A stretch of DNA of 64,000 nt from Eubacteriaceae bacterium. GTDB taxonomy: Bacteria > Bacillota > Clostridia > Lachnospirales > Lachnospiraceae. Within the stretch, counting starts at the first letter, position 1, and each line of letters opens with the position of its first letter. Under the pieces are notes generated by a model, which worked only from the letters and a program-made list of their open reading frames with translations, was not told the origin of the DNA and did not search any database. A program made the position numbers and the translations under genes. The stretch is taken from NCBI GenBank assembly GCA_910575665.1, contig CAJTFB010000013.1:31859-95858 (forward strand), in the 5' to 3' direction. Of the stretch, positions 55,247-63,844 are shown piece by piece.

Positions 55247-57619
55247 ATGACATGGCCTTTTGAAAATGATACCAGTGCCATTACAAAGAAACTGTCAAAG
55301 AAAAGTTTACAAAGCGAGAAGCGCCGGAATTTGATGGTGATAATCGCCGTTGCGCTGGCGGCGTTCCTGATCTGCTTTACGGGAATTGTATCTGCCTCCC
55401 TGACACAAATGCAGCGCAATCAGGTTGTCGATACTTATGAGGCGGTTTGGCTGGGCGTGGAGGAAAACGACATTGAAACCCTGAAAGGACTGCCGGAGTT
55501 TGGGCGCGTAGGCGGCTACTATGTGCTCGGTGAGGAGCTTTCGGAACAGGGCTATCATGCGTCCTATGTGTATTGTGATGCGCAAATGATGGAGATTACC
55601 AAGGCACAGATGGAGTTGTTAGAGGGCCGGGTTCCTGAAAAAGCAAATGAAGTTGTCGTAAGCAAATACTTTCTTTCCACCTATGGAAACAATGCCAGGA
55701 TTGGGGACACTGTGACCTTAGATACAGAGAGCTTTCATGGTGATTATATTGTTAGCGGCATTATGGACAGCGTAAATGAAAAAGAAGCGAATACCTGTTC
55801 CATCATTCTTTCCAAAGCCGCTCTGAAAGAATGGAAAGGGTTTGACCCGGCTGGGTATCTCGCCTATGTCCATTTCAAAAACAGCGACCAGTTGGGAGAA
55901 GAACTGATGACCTCTTATTGCAGGGAGATTGCAGAGGAATATCAGCTTCCTAATCTCCGCATGAACAACAGATATTTTACTTATGTTTCTAGGCCCTTTG
56001 ATTTTGCACTGATGGCTGGCGTGACTGCCATTGTTCTGATCGGCGGCTACATTGTGATCCAGAGTATCTTCCGTATCTCCATCAATGACAAAATCCAGAG
56101 CTACGGACAGCTTCGGACGATTGGTGCAACGCCAAAGCAAATCAAGCGGATTGTAAAGCGGGAGGGACGCAAACTCGGCAGTATCGGGATTTTGATTGGT
56201 ACAGTGCTGGGCGTATGCGGCGGTTTTCTCCTGTTTTCCAAGGGATTTAACGCTGTTTCCTATGTGGCAACGGTTATTTTGACGCTCATAAGCAGTTGGA
56301 TCATGGTATCTGTTTCCATCCGTAAGCCGGTAAAAATTGCGGCAGGGATTTCCCCGATTGAAGCCGTCCGTTTCACCTCGGCACAAAAGAACATCCGTAG
56401 CCGGAAAAAGAACATCAAGCTTAATCCGGTTTCAATGGGAATTACGAATTTTAAGAGTGACCGAAAAAAGACAATCAGTATTATTGCGTCATTAAGCTTA
56501 GGTGGAATTATTCTGCTTGTGGTATCTTCCCTCGTTTTGCTACGCTCCCCAGAGGCGCTTGCAAGACAGGTTTTCCCGGACGGTGACTATAAAATTTATT
56601 TGCTTTCTGAGTTGACAGAACAAGAAGTTATGGCGGCGGGAAATCCACTAAATGAAGAACTAAAGCAGGAAATTTTGTCTATTGATGGTGTAACCGATGT
56701 GATTGCAAAAAGGCAAAGCCTTCATGTAAATTATCGTTCCAACGGAATTGAGGGTGGTGGTATGTGTGATATACTGACTGAACAAAACTATTCTGCGGTT
56801 GAAGCTGCATTGATAGATGGAACTATGCCACCGGATGCGCGCAGCATCATAATTGATTCGCATACAAGTAACCGTGATAATATAGGAGCAGGAGAAACAG
56901 TTGAACTTATCTCCGGGAAATCAACCCTTCCTGTTACGATATCCGGGGTATTTGACAACGGCAGCATACCAACTAATGGACATGGAGCACTCCACCTTGA
57001 CGGTCCGCTTGAATTTGCTCCGGAAGCATTATTCCATGAATTGCATCCAGAAATAACCTCGTTTGATTATTCATGGAGCATTGTAAGCGATCCGAAAAAA
57101 GCGGACCATGTAGAGTCTGAATTGAAAAATATTGTAGCCAGCCATAGTAATATTGCCTTAGACGAAATCAATACAGCGATTGAATTTGAAAAAATGTCAA
57201 ATACTCTTGCGTTTGGCAGTATGGAGGTACTTTCATGTATGGTGTTCCTCTTTGGCGTTATCAACCTTATCAATACGACACTCTCTAACCAGATAGCCCG
57301 AAAGCGGGAAAACAGTATTCTGCGCTCCATCGGCCTGACACAAAAACAGCTGTGTAAAATGAACATCTGCGAGGGATTGTGCTATGCGCTCTTTGCAACA
57401 TTGGCGACGCTAATCGTTGGGCTTCCCGCTTCCATCTTTGCTTGCAGAAAAATGAGCATAGGTGCTTTTGTCGGAAATGTAGTGCCTTATCAATTCCCGG
57501 TTTTGGAAATGGGCCTGTTCATTCTGGTATTGTTCGGAATGGAGCTGATCTTGTCTGTATGGACAATCCGCAGACAGAAAAAGCAATCTCTGATTGAACA
57601 AATGCGGGCAATGGAATAA
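55247..57619 (+). CDS. FtsX-type ABC permease 3
   Basis: This 790-residue protein has the shared MTWPFENDTSA start and double FtsX layout (YGQLRTIGATPKQIKRIV; ENSILRSIGLTQKQLCKMN). AAGGAGG precedes ATG, 14 bases after the ATPase stop, so it is translated in the ATPase operon. The first 1.15 kb is GC-rich and the rest more AT-rich, which suggests recombination between paralogues. Confidence 0.9.
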   Translation: MTWPFENDTSAITKKLSKKSLQSEKRRNLMVIIAVALAAFLICFTGIVSASLTQMQRNQVVDTYEAVWLGVEENDIETLKGLPEFGRVGGYYVLGEELSEQGYHASYVYCDAQMMEITKAQMELLEGRVPEKANEVVVSKYFLSTYGNNARIGDTVTLDTESFHGDYIVSGIMDSVNEKEANTCSIILSKAALKEWKGFDPAGYLAYVHFKNSDQLGEELMTSYCREIAEEYQLPNLRMNNRYFTYVSRPFDFALMAGVTAIVLIGGYIVIQSIFRISINDKIQSYGQLRTIGATPKQIKRIVKREGRKLGSIGILIGTVLGVCGGFLLFSKGFNAVSYVATVILTLISSWIMVSVSIRKPVKIAAGISPIEAVRFTSAQKNIRSRKKNIKLNPVSMGITNFKSDRKKTISIIASLSLGGIILLVVSSLVLLRSPEALARQVFPDGDYKIYLLSELTEQEVMAAGNPLNEELKQEILSIDGVTDVIAKRQSLHVNYRSNGIEGGGMCDILTEQNYSAVEAALIDGTMPPDARSIIIDSHTSNRDNIGAGETVELISGKSTLPVTISGVFDNGSIPTNGHGALHLDGPLEFAPEALFHELHPEITSFDYSWSIVSDPKKADHVESELKNIVASHSNIALDEINTAIEFEKMSNTLAFGSMEVLSCMVFLFGVINLINTTLSNQIARKRENSILRSIGLTQKQLCKMNICEGLCYALFATLATLIVGLPASIFACRKMSIGAFVGNVVPYQFPVLEMGLFILVLFGMELILSVWTIRRQKKQSLIEQMRAME

Positions 57620-57849
57620 GCGTATAAAATTTGGAGGAATTATCTATAGATAACGATAAAAGAAAATTAACAGAAAAGGAATTGAAACGTAAAAATGACT
57701 TTGAAAAATGGAGATTTTCTAATTATACTGAAAAGTATGCTATACCGCACTGATAAGCAAGAAAGTGTGTATTGCGATCATCCTTACGAATGTGGTTTTG
57801 TAGTTTTTGAGAAATAGGAACAAATTGTGGAATAAGGAGGTGGCAGGCT
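57620..57849 (+). repeat. Duplication junction with a dead small gene and an ATPase tail
   Basis: Directly after permease 3 comes GCGTATAAAATTTGGAGGAAT and a small frame whose ATG has become ATA (DNDKRKLTEKELKRKNDFEK, then divergence). At the far end, ATTGTGGAATAAGGAGGTGGC repeats the end of the ATPase gene at 55222. The same small frame, with ATG, follows permease 4 at 60261. A unit of about 2.6 kb has been duplicated. Confidence 0.75.
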
Positions 57850-60234
57850 ATGACATGGCCTTTTGAAAATGATACCAGTGGCATAGTAAAGCGCATATCA
57901 AACCGCAGTATATCGGCAAATCGAAAAAGAAATATGTTTATTGTTTTGACGATTGCACTTGCCAGCGCATTGCTATCTGCTATTGTCCTCTATGGCTTTG
58001 GGGTTATGCAGGAAACGCAGAACCGCAACCAAAAAACAGCGCAGATTATGTATCATGCGATTTCTGAACAACAGGGACAGGAACTATACAAGCAGGAAGA
58101 AATTGCGTGGGTTGGGGAATTTTTTAACGCATTTTCTGAACAGGTAAACCATTCAACCGTGAATTTTACTTATGCAAATGCAGATATGCTAACATCCCAA
58201 AGTATGCCCTATTCGGGAGATTTACCAGCTTCGGAGGATGAAATTGTAGTACAGGAATTCTTTTTGGATAGTTTGGGCTATTCAAATAAATTGGGACAGA
58301 CAATTCAAATTCCCTTTTCTGACGGCACTACCCATGATTTCAAATTGACGGGAATCTTAAATGTGAAAACCGGCGATATTGGACGCTATACAGCCATTAT
58401 ATCGAAAGAATTAGTAAGACAGCAGTATGGCGACGAGGGCATGATTGATTATTACATTGGGCTGAAAGGCGCTCAAAATATGAGCGAGAGAGAAACCGCC
58501 AACTATGCAAATACTCTGGCACAACAATTAGAAATTTCCGATGATAATGTGATTGTCCGTTCCACTTATTTCAACATAAAGGACCAAAATCACGGAAGTG
58601 ATATGCTGTTCTACTTCTTGATCGGTTTTATAACTTTCATTGGTTCCGGCATTGTGATCTATTCGATTTTTTATATTTCAGTAGCAAGCAGTATACGTAA
58701 CTATGGACAGCTTCGTACAATCGGAACAACAAAACGACAGATCAAAAAGATGGTTTACCGCGAGGGAAAATTACTTGCTGCCATTGCTATTCCTATTGGT
58801 CTGGTTATTGGAAATGTGATAGGGTACTTTCTGGTTCCTGCCGGTTGGTACTGGCTGACTGCTTTATGTGTGACGGTCGGGGTTGGCTTTTTTGCATTTA
58901 TTATTGTAATGATTGCTATTCATACTCCTGTAAAAAGAGCTGCGGCAGTATCTCCACTGGAAGCATTGCGATATTCCGATTATCAAGGGAAGATGAAAGA
59001 AAGTTTCGTGTTGCACCGTAAAATAACGCCTGATTCACTTGCTAAAATGAATCTGTCCAGACAAAAGGCAAAGTCCACTTTAACCATACTTTCTCTTTCA
59101 CTCGGCGGAGTATTGGTTGTATTGATTTCGACAATGTTAGCTTCCTATGATGGCGTTGCAGAGGCGCGAGGCAGGGCTTTCCCTGTCGGTGAATTTAACA
59201 TTCAGCTAAACGCAAATCAATCGTGGGACACTGCCGATATTTCTTTGTCTGGATTACAGCAAAAGAATTTTCTAAATGCCGATTTTGTAAGTACAATAGA
59301 ATCTATTGATGGTGTTACAGGAATCAAACGCTGGTATTACACGGACGCAGAATATCTTGTAAATGGTAATTCCGGAAAATGGATTCAGGGTTTTTGCCGA
59401 GATGAACAGCAGAATTTGGAGAAAGAGCTAATTGCAGGCACGATTGATTATGATGAACTGGTTGCAGGCAATGGAATTGTCTTGCTTCAAGAGCGTGCCG
59501 ATCTCTATGATATTGAAGCTGCGTTGGGTGATACCGTCGAAGTGGACTATAAAACCGAAGCCGGGCAAATTCACACAAAGACCTATACAGTCATGGGCAT
59601 TGTAAACGAATATTCTTACTCCGGCTTCTCAAAGTGCTTTGCGCTTCCAGAGCAGCTTATGAATGAAGCGACCGGGATAGATTGCACAGGTACGATTTCC
59701 GTAATTACCGATATGAAAAAATTTGATACGGTTGAAGCTGCATTAAATCAACGGATAGACGGAAATAGCGATTTGGTTATGGAAACCATAAAAGAAAGTA
59801 TCACTTATTATAGCGGGCTTCAACAACTTTCTTTCGGGGTAATGTTGATCGTGGCTGTTATTGTTGTGTGCTTTTCTTTAATCAACCTTGTCAATACGAC
59901 AATCACAAACTTTCTGTCCCGCAGGCAGGAAATTGGAATGTTACAGGCGATTGGTTTGAGTAAAAAGCAACTGATCAAAATGCTGTGTTATGAGGGGTTG
60001 ATTTATTCAGTTTTTGCTACGCTTGTAACATTGGTTTTGGGAACTGGATTGGGCTTCCTATCCGTACAGGTAGTTGTGAAAACGATGAATCCATACTTTT
60101 ATTATTCATTTCCGTGGCTGATCGTATTGATATATTTAGCAATCCTGCTGATTGTGCAGTTTACCTTGATTTCTTACACAACTGGAAATCTGAAAAAGCA
60201 ATCTCTTGTTGAGCAAATCAGAGAAATGGAATAA
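57850..60234 (+). CDS. FtsX-type ABC permease 4
   Basis: This 794-residue protein starts MTWPFENDTSG and has the double FtsX layout (YGQLRTIGTTKRQIKKMV; EIGMLQAIGLSKKQLIKML). AAGGAGG before ATG was copied with the duplicated ATPase tail. No own promoter module is present, so it probably depends on the one at 54436 or on readthrough. External domains differ from permease 3. Confidence 0.88.
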   Translation: MTWPFENDTSGIVKRISNRSISANRKRNMFIVLTIALASALLSAIVLYGFGVMQETQNRNQKTAQIMYHAISEQQGQELYKQEEIAWVGEFFNAFSEQVNHSTVNFTYANADMLTSQSMPYSGDLPASEDEIVVQEFFLDSLGYSNKLGQTIQIPFSDGTTHDFKLTGILNVKTGDIGRYTAIISKELVRQQYGDEGMIDYYIGLKGAQNMSERETANYANTLAQQLEISDDNVIVRSTYFNIKDQNHGSDMLFYFLIGFITFIGSGIVIYSIFYISVASSIRNYGQLRTIGTTKRQIKKMVYREGKLLAAIAIPIGLVIGNVIGYFLVPAGWYWLTALCVTVGVGFFAFIIVMIAIHTPVKRAAAVSPLEALRYSDYQGKMKESFVLHRKITPDSLAKMNLSRQKAKSTLTILSLSLGGVLVVLISTMLASYDGVAEARGRAFPVGEFNIQLNANQSWDTADISLSGLQQKNFLNADFVSTIESIDGVTGIKRWYYTDAEYLVNGNSGKWIQGFCRDEQQNLEKELIAGTIDYDELVAGNGIVLLQERADLYDIEAALGDTVEVDYKTEAGQIHTKTYTVMGIVNEYSYSGFSKCFALPEQLMNEATGIDCTGTISVITDMKKFDTVEAALNQRIDGNSDLVMETIKESITYYSGLQQLSFGVMLIVAVIVVCFSLINLVNTTITNFLSRRQEIGMLQAIGLSKKQLIKMLCYEGLIYSVFATLVTLVLGTGLGFLSVQVVVKTMNPYFYYSFPWLIVLIYLAILLIVQFTLISYTTGNLKKQSLVEQIREME

Positions 60235-60260
60235 GCGTATAAAATTTGGAGGAATTATCT

Positions 60261-60407
60261 ATGGATAACGATAAAAGAAAATTAACAGCAAAAGAATTGA
60301 AATGTAAAAATGACTTTGAAAAATTCAATTCTGAAATGCAACAAAAAGGATATAAAATGGAGAATGTGGTTATCAATAGTTACTATTCAGTAATATTTTT
60401 GTGTTAA
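60261..60407 (+). pseudogene. N-terminal piece of a DUF3267-like gene
   Basis: This 48-codon frame starts MDNDKRKLTAKELKCKNDFEKFN, with GGAGG upstream, and ends after NVVINSYYSVIFLC. The beginning resembles small membrane proteins of the DUF3267 type found next to such permeases. The membrane part is missing. A second, start-less copy lies at 57641. Confidence 0.5.
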
Positions 60408-60497
60408 ATAGTAATAAATACTTTACATTTAGAATAGAATAGTTTACAATATGGGCGATAAGAAAGTTTATCAAAATATGAAAGGAGCTATATATCA

Positions 60498-61058
60498 ATG
60501 GCAAGCGAAAAAAATGTCAGCAAAATCATTAAAGAATTAGGGTTTGAACCCAAAGAACATGCCTGTATCGTTGTAAAGTATGCACCCGACGATTCTTTAG
60601 GCAGCAAGTTATCCAATTTTTTTACTTTAGAATATTACATCATGCAGCTGTGTGAAAAAGAAATTGTTTTTCTGCCCCTCCAAACGATCTTTGGTGCAGG
60701 TGTGTTTCCGAAGAAAGAAATTGCATTGCAAATCCCTTATGATACACTCCGGTCTGTAAAGATTACCGAGGTCGAAAAAACATTGAATTATGAAGTCTCC
60801 TTCACAACAGATATGGACACCATACGCCTCTCAGTGCATAAAAAAGAATGGAGTGAATTTCGTACCTCTGGAACAGTTGCAACAGGAAACACTTTTCTGA
60901 ATGTTGGAGGATTCGCAGCTACTGAGAGCTGGAAGTCGATCAATTGGCACAGGCAAAACCTGGACAACACGTTTTCTTATTTGCAGAATTTACCACAATC
61001 AGCAAAGTCGGCCGAGACAGTCAATAGTAACATGAACGCCGCTGCGGGCTGCTGTTGA
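60498..61058 (+). CDS. Hypothetical PH-like-fold protein
   Basis: This 186-residue protein has no membrane segment. The middle alternates strands (KEIVFLPLQTIFGAGVFPKKEIALQIPYDTLRSVKITEV), like bacterial PH-domain proteins. The end is low complexity and ends AAAGCC. AAAGGAG precedes ATG. A strong terminator follows at 61090. It may be part of the peptide-response cluster, but that rests on position only. Confidence 0.65.
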   Translation: MASEKNVSKIIKELGFEPKEHACIVVKYAPDDSLGSKLSNFFTLEYYIMQLCEKEIVFLPLQTIFGAGVFPKKEIALQIPYDTLRSVKITEVEKTLNYEVSFTTDMDTIRLSVHKKEWSEFRTSGTVATGNTFLNVGGFAATESWKSINWHRQNLDNTFSYLQNLPQSAKSAETVNSNMNAAAGCC

Positions 61059-61089
61059 CAGCTTCGCCTGTCCTTGCCGGTGGGGAATC

Positions 61090-61125
61090 AAAAGGGCGGC
61101 AGCCAAAATGCCGCCGCCCTTTTTA
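61090..61125 (+). terminator. Strong rho-independent terminator
   Basis: AAAGGGCGGC and GCCGCCCTTTTT pair across an inner stem and loop (AGCCAAAATGCC); a T-run follows. Confidence 0.9.
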
Positions 61126-61300
61126 AGCATCAGTGTTCACTATGATATATCCTACTATATCGCTGTGAAGTGTAAGTCATTATGTATATAATATAAATTA
61201 TTTTTATATAAATGTTGGGTATTTTATACATGAAAGGAAAGAAAATACCATCCTCATTCAGGGGATCAAGAGCATGGCGTAAGATGATGTGAAGTGTACG

Positions 61301-61618
61301 TTATCTGATTTTCCTTAAAATCAGTAATGCAATATCAGTCGTTAAAAGAAACAGGCTATAAACTGTCTGTATCCCATTTGCTAACCGAACGATGTTATCC
61401 ATAGCCCACGGCACTAAATATGCGAAAATATTCAAGAGGAAAAACAACACGACATAAGAAATCAGCGAAGCCGTAGCGACCAGCCCTCGTCCTCTTTCAT
61501 CTCTTCCCTCTTTCGAAAAATAGAAGAATAGGAAAAAACCTAAAAACAGGAAACCAAAAACTGCATTTATTCGCATAAAGGTTCTGTTGTCAAATAAACG
61601 AGTCAACCATTCAATCAT
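61301..61618 (-). CDS. Small membrane protein paired with an XRE regulator
   Basis: This 105-residue protein has three membrane helices (about 18-34, 47-68, 80-99). ATG follows the regulator stop directly. XRE-plus-small-membrane-protein pairs are common in Clostridia; roles are unknown. Confidence 0.7.
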   Translation of the reverse strand: MIEWLTRLFDNRTFMRINAVFGFLFLGFFLFFYFSKEGRDERGRGLVATASLISYVVLFFLLNIFAYLVPWAMDNIVRLANGIQTVYSLFLLTTDIALLILRKIR

Positions 61619-61843
61619 TTAACATTCCTCCTCAAAGTCAAATAAATCTTCAATCGTAACTCCAAACACTTTTGCTATACTGTATGCAAGCAGCATAGAG
61701 GGATTATAACGATTTCGTTCAAGCTGCATAATTGTCTGCCTTGATACACCCACCAAATCGGCAAGCTCTTGTTGCGTCATCCTTTTTGTGGCTCGATATA
61801 TATGAATCTTACTATCAAACTGATATTTGTTCTTTTTAGCCAC
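61619..61843 (-). CDS. XRE-family transcription regulator
   Basis: This protein of about 74 residues has HTH MTQQELADLVGVSRQTIMQLERNRYNPS, the compact single-domain type. GTG at 61843 has GGTGAG upstream; ATG at 61861 lacks a ribosome site. It probably regulates itself and the membrane protein. Confidence 0.85.
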   Translation of the reverse strand: MAKKNKYQFDSKIHIYRATKRMTQQELADLVGVSRQTIMQLERNRYNPSMLLAYSIAKVFGVTIEDLFDFEEEC

Positions 61844-62099
61844 AGGCTCACCGCCCTTCATTGTTTTTCATTTTTTTATGCAGCTATAAGCATAACATAT
61901 TTCCTGTATTTTGTCGATGAAAGATTCGAAATGATCGTTACTGTTTATAGCTCCCCATAAAAGGGAAAACAAATGCCACTGCGAATGAATATGCAAAGTG
62001 AAAGAAAACACAAAAGTAAATTGGACATTTGGGAAAATCAGTGGAGCGGTTCATTAGCTGCCCTACTGATTTTTTGCTATCCCTTGACAAAATATTTTG

Positions 62100-62188
62100 A
62101 AATGTCCGAGCTTTGTAACAATTCAGCCTGTTTTTCTGTCGAAATCAAAGGCACCTCGGACATTTGTGTAACATTTGTAGTTTATGCT
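62100..62188 (+). promoter_or_regulatory. Repeated promoter module, diverged copy upstream of a third regulator
   Basis: AAATGT lies at 62100, ACATTT at 62160 and 62171 (11 apart), and TATGCT at 62183, 17 bases after the first ACATTT. The sequence between differs from the other copies, but the geometry is the same. Confidence 0.65.
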
Positions 62189-62219
62189 TGTGGTAAATCA
62201 ATATTGGGGGTGAGGACAC

Positions 62220-62414
62220 ATGAAAAAGATACTGCTGATCGACGACAGCGACACCTATATATGGTGTCTGCAAAAATATTTACAACGGCGAGGCTACCCG
62301 GTAGAAACGGCTTCCACACTGAAAGAAGCTCGGGCAGCCATCCAAGAGGAAATGCCTCTGGTAATCTGCTGTGATCTCGACCTGCCGGACGGTTCTGGCA
62401 TGGACTTTCTGGAC
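62220..62414 (+). pseudogene. Response-regulator gene truncated by an insertion sequence
   Basis: The reading frame starts MKKILLIDDSDTYIWCLQKYL and reaches CCDLDLPDGSGMDFLD, that is, the first 65 residues of a receiver domain including the phosphorylation-site region. At 62415 the IS3-type terminal repeat begins. GGTGAGGACAC precedes ATG. With its own ACATTT promoter it looks like the start of another two-component system. Confidence 0.85.
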
Positions 62415-62486
62415 TGTAGTGGTATACTAATCTTGTAACACCTTGTTCGAATAATATATAATAAGATGAACAAGGAGATTACCATT

Positions 62487-62768
62487 ATGACAAAAAAATA
62501 TGATGTAGAATTTAAAAAACAATTAGTCCATGCTTATATGCAGGGAACAAGCTACCCACAACTCGAAAAAGAGTATGGTGTTGCTAAATCTACCATTTCC
62601 GGATGGGTAAAGAAATACAGCGAAGAATGCAGATACACTTCTAAATCACAATCGGATAATCCATATGCAAAGGAGATTCATGATCTTAATAAAAAAATTG
62701 CCGAACTGGAGAAGGAGAACCTTTTCTTAAAAAAAGCCGCTGCATTCTTCGCAAAGGAAATCGATTAG
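62487..62768 (+). CDS. IS3-family transposase subunit A
   Basis: This protein of about 93 residues has an HTH (MTKKYDVEFKKQLVHAYMQGTSYPQLEKEYGVAKSTISGWVKKY, in parts) and a C-terminal leucine-zipper-like coiled coil (IAELEKENLFLKKAAAFF), typical of IS150-type orfA. GGAG precedes ATG at 62487. It appears intact, but its partner is broken. Confidence 0.85.
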   Translation: MTKKYDVEFKKQLVHAYMQGTSYPQLEKEYGVAKSTISGWVKKYSEECRYTSKSQSDNPYAKEIHDLNKKIAELEKENLFLKKAAAFFAKEID

Positions 62769-63330
62769 CAATTTATCAGTTCATTGATGAAAACAAAAAT
62801 ATATTTGGTCTGAGATGGCTTTTCAGACATTTCAATATGGCACCAAATGCCTATTACAATTATTTAAGACAATAAAGCCGGATACCAAAAGCACAAGCAG
62901 AAAATATATGAAGAAATCAAAAGTATTTATTATAACAATAACAGGATCCTTGGCCACCGTGGAATGAAGATATTTCTGGCACGGAAAGGAATCAATCTGA
63001 GTAAAACTTCCGTCCACAGATATATGAATCAGGAACTGGGCTTACATGCAGTAACCATGCGAAAAAAACAGACCTATGTACGTGGAGAAAAAAATAAAAT
63101 ATTCCCTAACCTCTTAAAACAAAACTTTACGGCAGATGCAAAAAATAAAATATGGTGTACAGATTTTACATATATCCGGTTATCCAATGGGAAAATGCGG
63201 TACAACTGCACAATTATTGATCTATATGACCGTTCTGCAGTAGCATCGTTGGATTCCGGCTCTATAAATACCGAACTTGCCATTGATACCCTCAAAAGAG
63301 CTATAAACAATGAAAACCCGGGTTTGTTGT
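62753..63330 (+). pseudogene. IS3-family transposase subunit B, frameshifted and truncated
   Basis: The frame reads RLAIYQFIDENKNIFGLRWLFRH ... NYLRQ, stops at about 62873 after one extra base, and resumes as KAGYQKHKQKIYEEIKS and GHRGMKIFLARKG. The rve domain start with DFTYIRLSNGKMRYNCTIIDLYDR (two catalytic acids) is visible. After NNENPGLL it breaks off at the IS256 junction, so the third catalytic acid is missing. Confidence 0.85.
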
Positions 63331-63844
63331 GGTCAAGCAAGAAGGAGTGGCGTCCATATTTAAGGAGGCCGTTGTCCAGCGGTGCATTGTGCATCTGATC
63401 CGGAACTCCATCCGGTACATACCATCAAAGGATTACAAGGCATATACGGCCCAGATAAAGAAAGTGTACGGTGCTTCCAGCCTGAAAGCAGCGGCAGGGG
63501 AATTTGAGCGCTTTAAACAGGCATGGAGCCGTTATCCGGGAGCTGTGGATGTCTGGGTCCGCAACTGGCAGCATGTGGAGCAGCTGTACAATTATGGAAG
63601 CGCCGTCCGGAAAGTAATGTATACCACGAATGCCATAGAGGCTGTCAACTCCGGTTTCCGGAAAGTAACGAAAAAAGGCTCTTTCCCCAGCGAGGATGCG
63701 GTACGCAAGGCACTTTATCTGCGTATAACAGAATTATACAAAAAATGGAACAACCGTCCTATACCCAACTGGGCTATGGTGAGAAACCAGCTTTCCATGG
63801 ATGACAAGATACAAGCCCGGATATTGAAATATGAAAATTTTTAA
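63329..63844 (+). pseudogene. C-terminal part of an IS256-family transposase
   Basis: From about 63345 the frame reads ASIFKEAVVQRCIVHLIRNSIRYIPSKDYKAY ... MYTTNAIEAVNSGFRKVTKKGSFPSED ... ILKYENF. That is the last 165 residues of a mutator/IS256 transposase with the C/D-x-x-H block and the terminal acidic region. The N-terminal half and first catalytic aspartates are missing; it is joined to IS3 orfB. Confidence 0.88.

Larger units (their letters stand above)
62415..63330 (+). mobile_element. IS3-family element (IS150-like), truncated
   Basis: The left end starts TGTAGTGGTATACTAATCTTG at 62415, inside the response-regulator gene. orfA and a frameshifted orfB follow. The right part is lost where IS256-type sequence begins near 63330. 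Confidence 0.8.

Noticed and set aside
61973..62374. 133-codon plus-strand frame before the truncated regulator
   Set aside because: It runs across the ACATTT promoter module and into the regulator in a different frame, so it cannot be the real gene there.
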